This document shows, one piece after another, positions 35,475 to 44,900 of a DNA stretch of 64,000 nucleotides. Numbering within the stretch: the stretch's first letter is position 1; every line of letters begins with the position of its first letter. Below the pieces are notes generated by a model. The model had not been told where the DNA came from and ran no database searches. It saw nothing but the letters and a program-made list of their open reading frames with translations. Source of the DNA: Clostridia bacterium (GTDB lineage: Bacteria; Bacillota; Clostridia; TANB77; CAG-508); assembly GCA_017515985.1 (NCBI GenBank), contig JAFWDV010000012.1:1-64000 (forward strand), read 5' to 3'. A program made the position numbers and the translations under genes.

Positions 35475-36188
35475 ATGATTGTTCTTAGGAAAAAAAGATT
35501 ATTTTTAGTTTTAGGTGTTTTATCCATTTCACTTACAGCCTTTTCTTTAAAATCCGCTTTTTCGAAATCTGAAACTGTTGCGACAGTTACATTACCAGTA
35601 ACGAATAAAGTAATAGTAATTGATGCAGGTCATGGCGTTCCTGATGAGGGAGCAGAGAGCAGTAATGGAATAAGTGAGGCAAAAATAAACTTAAATATTG
35701 CATTAAAACTCCAATCGCTACTTGAACAAAGCGGTGCGACGGTTGTATTAACAAGGTCTGATGATAACGCTATTTATGATATAGATAGCAAAACTTTAAA
35801 ACAAAAGAAAATTTCAGATTTAAAAAATAGAGTAAAAATTGGAAATGAGAGTTCGGCAGATGCTTTTGTATCAATACATTTAAATAAAATTCCACAAAAA
35901 CAATATTCAGGTTGGCAAACTTTTTACAATTCTTCTAATGAAAATAGTATAAAACTTGCAAAATCAATCCAAAATAGTTTAAATGAGTCTATTCAAAAGG
36001 AAAATAACAGAGTTGCGATGAAATTAGACACAGTTTTTATTGTAAAAAAGGTTGAAATACCGTTAACAATCGTAGAATGTGGTTTTTTATCTAACCCAGA
36101 AGAAGAAAAAGATTTGTTAAATGATGATTATCAAAATAGATTAGCTTGGGGAATTTATAGTGGAATAATGGATTATTTTCTGCAATAA
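35475..36188 (+). CDS. cwlD: N-acetylmuramoyl-L-alanine amidase, CwlD-like
   Basis: Product of 237 residues. One N-terminal membrane/signal segment is followed by an Amidase_3 domain: VIVIDAGHGVPDEGAES (Zn ligand His near 51), then Glu in SEAKINLNIA, second His in FVSIHLNKIP and catalytic Glu in TIVECGFLSNPEEE. It cuts the bond between muramic acid and the stem peptide in cell-wall peptidoglycan. The start is ATG 35475, with GAGG eight bases before it; the upstream GTG has no site. In spore formers CwlD makes muramic lactam in cortex, but sporulation cannot be judged here. Its ribosome site lies in a terminator hairpin. Confidence 0.9.
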   Translation: MIVLRKKRLFLVLGVLSISLTAFSLKSAFSKSETVATVTLPVTNKVIVIDAGHGVPDEGAESSNGISEAKINLNIALKLQSLLEQSGATVVLTRSDDNAIYDIDSKTLKQKKISDLKNRVKIGNESSADAFVSIHLNKIPQKQYSGWQTFYNSSNENSIKLAKSIQNSLNESIQKENNRVAMKLDTVFIVKKVEIPLTIVECGFLSNPEEEKDLLNDDYQNRLAWGIYSGIMDYFLQ

Positions 36189-36291
36189 TTTGAAAAATTA
36201 TTAAAAAAATCATAAATTCCAGAAAGTATAGTAAAAATGGCACTTAGCAGGCACGCAAAGTTGAAAAAAAGGTGGAAAAACTGCCAAAAAT

Positions 36292-36320
36292 TTGCATTTT
36301 TTGCACAAGTATGCTATAAT
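36292..36320 (+). promoter_or_regulatory. Promoter of the M23 peptidase gene
   Basis: TTGCAT (36292-36297) and TATAAT (36315-36320) with 17-bp spacing and an extended -10 TG, 29 bp before the gene. Confidence 0.7.
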
Positions 36321-36348
36321 AGACATCAGTCGCAAATAAAAAGGGAGA

Positions 36349-37485
36349 GTGAATTTTATTTTAGGCAAAAAATTAAATAACGGAACAAAGGATAAAAAGA
36401 AACTAACTGCGATAATATCTATAGCATTAATAATATTGTTAGCAATCGGTTTTGTTGGTAAAAATTTTAAAGTAGCATATAAAGTCACTTTAGATGGAAG
36501 TGTATTAGGATATATAAATAATAAAGATGAATTTACTTGCATGATAACAAATCAAGTATTAAATCAAGACAATGAGAATATGGAATTAATAGTTTTAAAC
36601 GATGTTCCAGAATATTCATTATCACTAATAAGTTCAAATGCTCAAACAGATGAGGAATCAATTATAAAAGTATTAAAATTAAAAGCAGATGTAACATACA
36701 AGTTATATGCAATTACACTTGGTGGAGAAGATAAAGCTTATGTTGATACATTAGAAGAAGCTCAAAATCAAGTTAATGCTTTAACAGAGCAATATAAAGA
36801 TCAAACAGAATCTGAATTTGGTATTAGAGAAGTATATACAGATAATATGTTAGAATATAAGAATATGAAATATGCGACTATAGCTAAATTAGATGGAAGA
36901 TTAACAGCTGAAAAAGAGGCTAAAGAAGAAGCTGAAAGAAAAGCAGCTGAAGAAGAAAAAGCAAGAAAAGCAGCTGAAAAAGCAGCAGCTAGAGAAGCAG
37001 CAAGAAAAGCTGCACAAGAAGCTGAAGAAAACAGCAATCCATTAACTGATTCTTATGCTCCAGTATCTTCTGGAGAGGTTTCAGATACAGATGTTAATGG
37101 AGTAACTTTCCAATATTCACCCGTTGAAGGTAGAATATCTTCAAGATATGGAGCTAATGAAAGCGTAAGAAATCATACCCACAAAGGGTTAGATATAGCA
37201 GCAAGTAATGGTTCACCAATTTATGCGGTAGCAGATGGTACAGTAACTTATGCTCAATTTAACAATGGTGGTTATGGATATTTAGTAAAAATTGACCATG
37301 GAAATGGTGTAGAAACATACTATGCGCACTGTAGTAAATTATATGTATCAGCAGGACAAACTGTTTCAGCAGGTACATGTATAGCAGCTGTAGGTTCAAC
37401 AGGACATTCTACAGGTAACCACTTACACTTTGAGGTAAGAATAAATGGATCAAATGTAAATCCACAAAATTATTTATATAACTAA
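36349..37485 (+). CDS. M23-family peptidoglycan endopeptidase
   Basis: Product of about 378 residues. N-terminal membrane segment (IISIALIILLAIGFVG), a strand-rich region, an Ala-Glu-Lys-Arg helix (about 190-225) and a LytM/M23 domain from about 255: SSRYGANESVRNHTHKGLDI gives the first Zn ligands, YYAHCSKL the active-site His and HLHFEVRING the last. It cuts peptide cross-bridges of the cell wall. The start is not sure: GGGAG lies only one base before GTG 36349 and ten bases before an in-frame ATT (36358); no ATG is nearby. Own promoter and terminator. Confidence 0.9.
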   Translation: MNFILGKKLNNGTKDKKKLTAIISIALIILLAIGFVGKNFKVAYKVTLDGSVLGYINNKDEFTCMITNQVLNQDNENMELIVLNDVPEYSLSLISSNAQTDEESIIKVLKLKADVTYKLYAITLGGEDKAYVDTLEEAQNQVNALTEQYKDQTESEFGIREVYTDNMLEYKNMKYATIAKLDGRLTAEKEAKEEAERKAAEEEKARKAAEKAAAREAARKAAQEAEENSNPLTDSYAPVSSGEVSDTDVNGVTFQYSPVEGRISSRYGANESVRNHTHKGLDIAASNGSPIYAVADGTVTYAQFNNGGYGYLVKIDHGNGVETYYAHCSKLYVSAGQTVSAGTCIAAVGSTGHSTGNHLHFEVRINGSNVNPQNYLYN

Positions 37486-37538
37486 TGCCTACTAATTAAT
37501 AGAAATATAGATAAGTAGCATATAGTATAAAAAAAGAA

Positions 37539-37577
37539 GGGTTTGCTTAGCAATGGCTAGGTAGGCTCTTTTTTTTG
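37539..37577 (+). terminator. Rho-independent terminator with many G-U pairs
   Basis: A 13-bp stem (37539-37551 with 37556-37568), five pairs being G-U, then a run of T. Confidence 0.75.
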
Positions 37578-37635
37578 CATATTTTCAAATAATTTTCAAA
37601 AAGTTTAATCAAATAGTTGAAAATACTGGAAATAC

Positions 37636-37664
37636 TGGAATTTTTCGCAAATATGTGGTATAAT
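37636..37664 (+). promoter_or_regulatory. Probable promoter of the AI-2E family permease
   Basis: TATAAT at 37659-37664 with a weak -35 TGGAAT at 37636-37641 (17 bp). A short direct repeat (AATACTGGA twice, 37622-37639) overlaps the -35 and could be a regulator site. Confidence 0.5.
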
Positions 37665-37698
37665 ATACGTGTAGTTTAGAATGGAAAGGATAAGGTAT

Positions 37699-38898
37699 AT
37701 GAAAGAGGGAAGAAAAAATGCTAAAAAGTGGCTATATTGGTTCTCTTTAGCATTAGCGTTAATAATTATATATAAAGTTCTAGATTCATTTTCTTCTATT
37801 GGAAATTGGTTAGCAAACCTAAGTTCAGTGCTAGCACCATTTATTGTTGGCATTATCATTGCGTATATTTTATATTTGCCATCTAAGAAACTTGAAGGTA
37901 AGTTAAGTAAGATTAAAATTCTAAAGAAAAGATCTAGAGGTTTAAGTGTTTTCATTGTGTATGTATTGTTTTTTGCAATTATTGCAATGTTAATTAGATT
38001 TGTAGTACCACTATTGATTGATAGCTTTAAGGATTTAGCAAATAATTTTCAGTCTTACTATGTTGGTATTAGAGAAAAAATAATGGAACTTCCAGAAGAT
38101 TCAGTGCTAAAAAGTGAGTACGTTATGAATTCTCTAAATAGTGTTACAAGTTTAAAAATCGAAGACTACATAAATGTAGATCGTATTTCAGCCTATGCAC
38201 ATGGAATAATTAGTTTTGCTTCAGGTATCTTTGATATTTTTGTTGCAGTAATTGTTTCTGTATATTTACTACTTGAAAGAAGCGAAATAGTTAATTTTTT
38301 CAAGAAATTTTCAAAGGCTGCATTTAGTAAGGATGTACACAAAAACGTTGCAAAATATTTTAATAAATCAAATGAGATATTCTGCAATTTCTTAGTAGGA
38401 CAGTTAGTAGATGCAATTGTAGTTGGCGTTTTAACTTCTATAGCCATGTCGCTAATGGGAGTTAAATATGCAGTTATGCTAGGACTATTCATTGGATTAT
38501 TTAATATGATTCCATATTTTGGAGCTATAATTGCAGTTGGAATTTCTATATTTATTACGTTATTAACTGGAGGATTACCTCAAGCTGTTGAAATGGGTAT
38601 TGTAATAATTATCTTACAACAAGTTGATGCAAATATTATAAATCCAAAGATTGTTGGTGATTCAGTTAAAATTAGTCCATTGCTTGTAATTTTTGCAGTA
38701 ACTATTGGTGGAGCATACTTTGGCGTTATGGGAATGTTTTTAGGTGTACCAATAGCTGCAATTATAAAATTATTAATGGATGATTATATTGAATTTAAGA
38801 ATTCAAAAAAATCTAAAAGTGTAAAGCAAAGTGCAAATTCAGAAGAGGAAATTGTCAAAGAAAAAATTGCCGCAGAAAATATTGACAAAAAGAAATAA
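37699..38898 (+). CDS. AI-2E transporter family (PerM/TqsA-like) permease
   Basis: Product of 399 residues with about eight membrane segments. The conserved C-terminal block is clear: GLFIGLFNMIPYFGAIIAVG, then QQVDANIINPKIVGDSVKIS and GVMGMFLGVPIAAIIKLLMD. Members have been linked to autoinducer export, Na/H exchange and stress, so the substrate is not known. A lysine/glutamate tail follows. Start ATG 37699 is preceded by AAAGGATAAGG; an upstream in-frame ATG at 37681 has no ribosome site. It lies 43 bp before gdpP and may be cotranscribed with it. Confidence 0.9.
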   Translation: MKEGRKNAKKWLYWFSLALALIIIYKVLDSFSSIGNWLANLSSVLAPFIVGIIIAYILYLPSKKLEGKLSKIKILKKRSRGLSVFIVYVLFFAIIAMLIRFVVPLLIDSFKDLANNFQSYYVGIREKIMELPEDSVLKSEYVMNSLNSVTSLKIEDYINVDRISAYAHGIISFASGIFDIFVAVIVSVYLLLERSEIVNFFKKFSKAAFSKDVHKNVAKYFNKSNEIFCNFLVGQLVDAIVVGVLTSIAMSLMGVKYAVMLGLFIGLFNMIPYFGAIIAVGISIFITLLTGGLPQAVEMGIVIIILQQVDANIINPKIVGDSVKISPLLVIFAVTIGGAYFGVMGMFLGVPIAAIIKLLMDDYIEFKNSKKSKSVKQSANSEEEIVKEKIAAENIDKKK

Positions 38899-38941
38899 CT
38901 AGCGTAAAATCCGCATATCAAAAGAAAGAAGAGGAGTTTTT

Positions 38942-40954
38942 ATGGCAAGTAATAATAAGTTTTTTGATAACTTTGTTTCTAAAACGAAGATATATATGAT
39001 TATAATTGCAATATTACTTATAGTATTGTGTGTTATTAAGCCTGTGTGCATAATACCAGCAATACTTATTTATGTTGCCATTTTTGTATATACTTTGTGG
39101 ACAGATAATAAGCGTAAAGCGGAAATATCAGAGCAAATCAAAGAGCTTAACTTTAATGTTGATAAAGTTTCAAAAAGATCACTTATAAATTCGCCATTTC
39201 CATTGTTAATTGCAGAAACAAATGGAAATGTAATATGGAAGAATGCAAAATTTGTTCAAGAGTTTAACCATTTTGATATGGATAAGTTTTTGGGAGAATT
39301 TTTAAAAGATATAAAGCTTGAAATTGAGAATAATGAAAAAATTAAAAATAATAAAATTGAAACAAGGACAGTTATTGATAAGAAAAAGTATAAAGTTATA
39401 GGTGAATATATAAGAACTAAAACAACCGATAAAAAACAAGAAAAAGAATATATGGCAACTTTATATTTCTTGGATGAAACAGAAAAAGAAAAATTGGCTG
39501 AAGATTATGAAAATTCAAGAGTTTGTGTTGGTGTAGTAAAAATTGATAACTATGAAGAAACAATGCAAAGAATAGAAGATGAAGACCAAAGCCAGATAGT
39601 TGCTAAGATTGAGAAGAATATTTATGACTGGGCAAATGAGATAAAAGGACTTATAGTTAAGTCTGAGCGTGATACATTTGTTATAGTTTGCGAAGAGCAA
39701 GATTTGGAAAAATTAAAAGAAGATAAGTTTAGTATTTTAGATACCATAAAAGGAATAAATATGCCGGAGAAGGTTCAGGCTACCTTAAGTATTTCGTTTT
39801 CATCTGAAGGCGAGGATAACTACCAAAAACTAAAGAATGCAAAGGCTGGTATAGATATTGCACTTGGACGTGGTGGTGATCAGGCTGTAGTTAGAGAAGA
39901 TGGAAAGTATACTTTCTTTGGAGGTAGAACTGAGGAACTTGAAAAGAGAACAAAAGTAAAAGCAAGAATGGTTGCACAGGCTCTTGAGGAAGTAATGATG
40001 AGCTCAGATAAAATATTTATTATGGGACATTCAAATGGTGATATGGACTCAATGGGATCTTCACTTGGTATATATAGAATGGCAAAAACGCTAGATAAGG
40101 ATGCATATATTGTTAACGAGACATATGGTATGAGCTTGGAAAAATTTATTGAAACAATAAATGAAGATGAATCATATGATGAGGTGTTTATCACAAAATC
40201 TGAAGCGGTTGAAATGGTAGATAGCAATAGTTTAGTAATTGTTGTTGATACAAATAAAAAATCATATGTTGAAGCTCCAGAATTATTGGAAAAAACTAAT
40301 AGAATTGTTGTAATAGATCACCACAGAATGAGCACAGAGTATATTGAAAATCCAATTTTATCATTCCAAGAAGTATATGCTTCATCAGCTGCAGAGCTTG
40401 TTACAGAGCTTATAGTATATTCTAAAAATGATATTAAATTAACAAGCTTAGAAGTTGAATCACTATATGCGGGTATAATGATGGATACAAAGAATTTTAC
40501 TTTTAAAACTGGTGTTAGAACTTTTGAAGCTGCAGCATATTTAAGAAGATGTGGCGTTGATATTATAAAGGTTAAGAAATGGTTCCAAAGCGATTTTATT
40601 ACTTATACTACGATTTCAGAGATTGTTTCTAGAGCAGAAGTAGTGTTTGATAATATTGCCATTGCTGTATATGATAAAGATGACGAAAACGCAAATATAA
40701 TTGGTGCAAAGGCTGCAGATACATTATTAACAATTAGTGATATTAGTGCATCTTTTGTTATTGGAATACATGGTAAGAAAGTTTTTGTTAGCGGTCGTTC
40801 GATTGGTGACGTAAATGTTCAAGTTATACTTGAAAAGATGGGCGGTGGAGGCCATATAACTCTTGCAGGTGCCCAAATTCAAGGTAAGAGCGTTCAAGAT
40901 GTTAAGGATGAATTATTAAAGAATATAAATGATTACTTTGTAGAAAGTATATAA
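38942..40954 (+). CDS. gdpP: Cyclic-di-AMP phosphodiesterase GdpP
   Basis: Product of 670 residues. Two N-terminal membrane helices (about 16-52), a PAS domain (about 75-175), a degenerate GGDEF domain (about 180-310) and a DHH/DHHA1 phosphodiesterase. The DHH part shows FIMGHSNGDMDSMGSSLGIY, VVDTN and VVIDHHRM, and the DHHA1 end GGGGHITLAGAQ. It opens c-di-AMP to pApA and so keeps the level of this wall and potassium signal in check. All metal ligands are present. Ribosome site AGAGGAG precedes ATG 38942. Confidence 0.96.
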   Translation: MASNNKFFDNFVSKTKIYMIIIAILLIVLCVIKPVCIIPAILIYVAIFVYTLWTDNKRKAEISEQIKELNFNVDKVSKRSLINSPFPLLIAETNGNVIWKNAKFVQEFNHFDMDKFLGEFLKDIKLEIENNEKIKNNKIETRTVIDKKKYKVIGEYIRTKTTDKKQEKEYMATLYFLDETEKEKLAEDYENSRVCVGVVKIDNYEETMQRIEDEDQSQIVAKIEKNIYDWANEIKGLIVKSERDTFVIVCEEQDLEKLKEDKFSILDTIKGINMPEKVQATLSISFSSEGEDNYQKLKNAKAGIDIALGRGGDQAVVREDGKYTFFGGRTEELEKRTKVKARMVAQALEEVMMSSDKIFIMGHSNGDMDSMGSSLGIYRMAKTLDKDAYIVNETYGMSLEKFIETINEDESYDEVFITKSEAVEMVDSNSLVIVVDTNKKSYVEAPELLEKTNRIVVIDHHRMSTEYIENPILSFQEVYASSAAELVTELIVYSKNDIKLTSLEVESLYAGIMMDTKNFTFKTGVRTFEAAAYLRRCGVDIIKVKKWFQSDFITYTTISEIVSRAEVVFDNIAIAVYDKDDENANIIGAKAADTLLTISDISASFVIGIHGKKVFVSGRSIGDVNVQVILEKMGGGGHITLAGAQIQGKSVQDVKDELLKNINDYFVESI

Positions 40955-40983
40955 AATTAAGTGGACTTAAGTCCACTTAATTT
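40954..40983. terminator. 30-bp perfect palindrome at the end of gdpP
   Basis: Arms 40954-40968 and 40969-40983 are exact reverse complements (AAATTAAGTGGACTT). It begins at the last base of the gdpP stop and is followed by ATTTTAA. It may be a terminator with a small loop, or a protein site. Confidence 0.7.
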
Positions 40984-41001
40984 ATTTTAAAAGCGAAACA
41001 C

Positions 41002-41030
41002 TTTACAAATTTACATAATTATGCTATAAT
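41002..41030 (+). promoter_or_regulatory. Promoter upstream of the small coiled-coil gene
   Basis: TTTACA (41002-41007) and TATAAT (41025-41030), 17-bp spacing with an extended -10 TG. Confidence 0.75.
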
Positions 41031-41073
41031 AAATTGTACTGTTTTTTAGGATAATTTTAAGGAGGTTAGTCGA

Positions 41074-41820
41074 ATGGCTATAAAAATGTCTAAAGGTGGT
41101 AAAAAGGATTCTATTTGGACTAGAGCTCTTGAAGCAAAAATGTCTAATGAAGATGCAGTAAAAAATGCTGAGAGTCTTCATAAAAGAATAATGGCATTGC
41201 TTGATATAGCAAGAAAAAGCGAAGGTTCATTAAGAAAAGATTATGAAGCTGAAATAGATGATTATTATAAGCGTATGCATGATCTTGTTTTAGATATAAG
41301 TGTAAAAATACAAAGTGGAGAAATGTCTATAAGCAATCATGACTACGTTACAATAAAAAAATTATATGAGGAAGTTGTTAACGGAAGACATAAGTTTAAA
41401 AATCCAAATCATGACGATTCAATTGATTTTAGTGCTTTAGAAAAAGCTAAAAAAATCTATAAAGAAATTGTTTCATTACTTGATGGTGGACGTATTACAG
41501 AATTTGATATGAAACTTATAAATGAAAAGATTGCTACTTTGGAAACGCATGTATCAAATACAAGAGCAAAAATGCAGAAAAAAGAATTATATATGTGTGA
41601 AGAAGAATTTTCTAGCATGGAAGAAATTTTGGATTTAGTAAGACGTAAAATGTATGATATCGAAATAAAATTTATGCTAGATTCTGATCCAAATAAGGTA
41701 AAGCAAAGAAGAGAAACCTTAACTAACTTATCAGGTGATCAAGCTAAATCTTATGGTAATGGCAGAATGGAATTTATAGATTTTAATCCAAATCATGAAG
41801 AAGGAATTATTATTGAATAA
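41074..41820 (+). CDS. Conserved-looking helical protein upstream of smc, unknown
   Basis: I do not recognise the family. The 248-residue product is almost all helical and charged, with coiled-coil-like regions (about 20-75 and 140-195) and no membrane segment. A short DFSALEKAKKIYKEIVSLLD centre and a C-terminal acidic tail are visible. The gene has a very good promoter and ribosome site (AAGGAGG) and its own terminator, so it is well expressed. Its place between gdpP and smc may be chance. Confidence 0.75.
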   Translation: MAIKMSKGGKKDSIWTRALEAKMSNEDAVKNAESLHKRIMALLDIARKSEGSLRKDYEAEIDDYYKRMHDLVLDISVKIQSGEMSISNHDYVTIKKLYEEVVNGRHKFKNPNHDDSIDFSALEKAKKIYKEIVSLLDGGRITEFDMKLINEKIATLETHVSNTRAKMQKKELYMCEEEFSSMEEILDLVRRKMYDIEIKFMLDSDPNKVKQRRETLTNLSGDQAKSYGNGRMEFIDFNPNHEEGIIIE

Positions 41821-41841
41821 AAAAATATGATGTTCATAAAG

Positions 41842-41898
41842 TGAACCCAAATTGTTAGACAAAAAAAGTTTAACAAGGAGGGTTCATTTTTTATTTTT
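41842..41898 (+). terminator. Hairpin terminator resembling an IS150-type end
   Basis: TGAACCCAAATTGTTAGAC (41842-41860) pairs with GTTTAACAAGGAGGGTTCA (41868-41886) at 15 of 19 positions, then T6-A-T5. It lies 22 bp behind the stop, so a terminator role is natural. The same left arm looks like an IS3-family end (compare 112-138), so it may derive from an insertion element. Confidence 0.65.
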
Positions 41899-41987
41899 GT
41901 CTTGATAAATGAGCGCATTTAATATATTATATATAGGATTACGAATGAATATGTATTCTCATAAATGCAGAAGAAGGTAGGTAAAAA

Positions 41988-44900
41988 ATGTACTTAAAAA
42001 GATTAGAATTACAAGGGTTTAAATCATTTGCAGACAAAACAGTATTAGAGTTTAAGCCAGGAATAACTGCGGTAATTGGTCCAAATGGATCTGGAAAAAG
42101 TAATATTTCAGATAGTATCAGGTGGGTTTTAGGTGAGCAAAGCATGAAATCATTAAGAGGTGCAAAATCTGAGGATATTATTTTTGCTGGAACACAAAAT
42201 AGAAAGTCTTTAGGGTTTGCTGAGGCATCTATTGTTATTGATAATTCAGATGGTGAGTTACCAGTAGAATATGCCGAAGTTACGGTTACTAGAAAGATAT
42301 TTAGAAGCGGTGAAACTGGATATTATATAAATAAAGTGCCATGTAGATTGAAAGACATTTTAGAGCTTTTTATGGATACTGGTATAGGAAAAGATGGTTA
42401 TTCAATCATAGGACAGGGAAAGATTGATGAAATTTTAAGTAATAAATCAGAAGATAGAAGGCATATCTTTGAAGAGGCTGCAGGTATCGTTAAATATAGG
42501 GCTAGAAAAACTGAATCAGAGAAAAAATTAGAGCAAACCAAGCTAAATTTGCTTAGAATAAATGATATCTTAGTGGAAATTGAATCTGGGTTAGAGCCGC
42601 TAAGAATTCAATCTGAGAAAGCTAAAAGATTTTTAGAGCTACATGAAGAGCTAAAAGATATAGAAGTTGGTTTGTTTATATACAATATAGATTCATATAA
42701 AGAGAAACTTGAGCAAATTGTGGAAGATTTGAAGGTTATTGAGGATCAAAAAGATGCTGAAAATGATAAATTAACTAAAATCCAAACGGATAAGATTAAT
42801 CTTAAAAATCTTGTTGATGAATTAACAGCTGAAATTGAAAAGTGCCAAAATATTGGATTTGAGAGCACTAATCAGATAGAAAAAATAAATTCTGAAATAG
42901 GAATTTCAAATGAAAAGATTTTGAATAATAATGAAAATTCTGAAAGATTGAAAAATGAAATTGAAGAGTCTAAGCAGAGAGTTAAGGATTTAGAAGAAGA
43001 AAAGGAAAATAAAACTAAGAAAAAAGATTCTTTATTTTCAAACAAAGAAAAATTTGAAAAAGAGCTTAAAGAAAAAGAAGCAGAGCTTAAAAAGTTAACA
43101 GATAACTTATCTTCAAAAGAACTAGAAATTGAAGGTAAAAAGCAAATAATAGAAAAGAATACCGAATTAAAATATGAGAATAATATTAAGATAAGTACTC
43201 TTGAGGCAAATTATGAGAACTTAGAAAAAAGACAAAAAAGTTTAAAAAATGAGATTTCAGATACTATTTCAGAGCTAGATGGAGCAAGAAATAAAAAGCA
43301 AGATATTTCAAAGGAATTTGCAAAAATTGAAAAAGAAAAAAGCAATTTAACAAATGAAATTCAGGAAAATGCTAATAAAAAAGATGAAATTGAAGCTAAA
43401 ATAAAGGATTTTGATGAACAGATTGAAAAAATCACATACGATCTTAGAATGAAGGATTCAAGACAAAAATTCTTGATTGAAACAGAAAAAGAAAAAGAAG
43501 GATATGCAAAGGCAGTAAAATCTTTATTAAATGACTGTGAAAAGAGCGATGCATTAAATAAGGGTGTTCATGGAATAATTGCGAATTTGCTTTCTGTTGA
43601 TAAAGAATATGAAGTTGCTATTGAAATGGCTCTTGGTGGAATTCTTCAAAATATCGTTACAGATGATGAAGATACGGCTAAAAAGCTTGTAAAGCATTTA
43701 AGAGACAATAATTTGGGAAGAGCTTCATTTTTACCAATTACTTCAGTAAAGCCAAATAGAATAGATAAAATAAAAGGTAAGTTCCCTGGAGTGATAGGCG
43801 TAGCTGCTGAGCTTGTAAAATACGATAAAAAGTATGAAAACATTGTATACAATCTTCTTGGAAGAACTGTTATTGTAGATAACATGGATACAGGTGTTGC
43901 TCTTGCTAAAGAAAATAAATATGGATTTAGAATTGTTACTGTCGGCGGAGATATAATTAACAGCACTGGTGCAATTACCGGTGGATCTATTGCACAAAAA
44001 ACAGTTAATATATTGGGAAGAAGCAGGGAAATAGAGGCACTAACAAAAGATATAAGTGATTTAAAAAAGAAGCAAGAAAAAATTATTGCTAGTAAAGAGG
44101 AATATCAAAATTCTATATCTGATTTTGTTGAAAAATCAAAGAATCTTGATCAAAAAATGTTAGAATTTAATATAGTATATGCTACTGAAAAACAGAAGCT
44201 TGTTTCTATAGAAGAATCTGTATTAAAATTGGAAGCTCTTTTAAATAAACAAAGAGATGAAGATAAAAAGATAAATGTTCAAAAAGAAGAAATTACAAAT
44301 GAAAAAGAAGAGATTTATAGTAACGTAAAGCAACTTGAAAAGGAAATAGATGAGCTATCTGTTGTAATTGCAGAGTTCGCTGAAAAAAATAGCGAAAATC
44401 AAAAATACATAGATGATTTGAATTTTGATATAACAAATTTGAAAATTTCTGTTTCTTCATTTGATGAAAGTGGAGCGTCTATCGATGAAATAATCGAAAG
44501 AATAGATAAAGATATTAGCAATTTTGAAGAATCAATAAAAGTTAAAAAATCTCAAATTGAAGACTTGAAAGAAGAATCTAAACAATTGGAAGAAAATATA
44601 AAGAATCTTAATGGTCAAATTGATGAGATAAAAAATAATGTTTCTGTAAGTGCAGAGAAAATTGATTCTTTAAAGAGCGACAGAATAGCTAAAAACCAAG
44701 AATTAGATTTGATGGAAGGTAAGATAACAGATCAGTTTAACCTTCTTGAAGAGCTTAAGGCAAATATTGTTAAGATTGACGTTAAGAAGACAAAGCTTGA
44801 GCAAGATATCGAACAGATTATGAACAATTTATGGGATGAATATGAGCTTACTCCAAATACTGCGACTGATTATAAGAAGGTTGAGAATGTTCAAACAACT

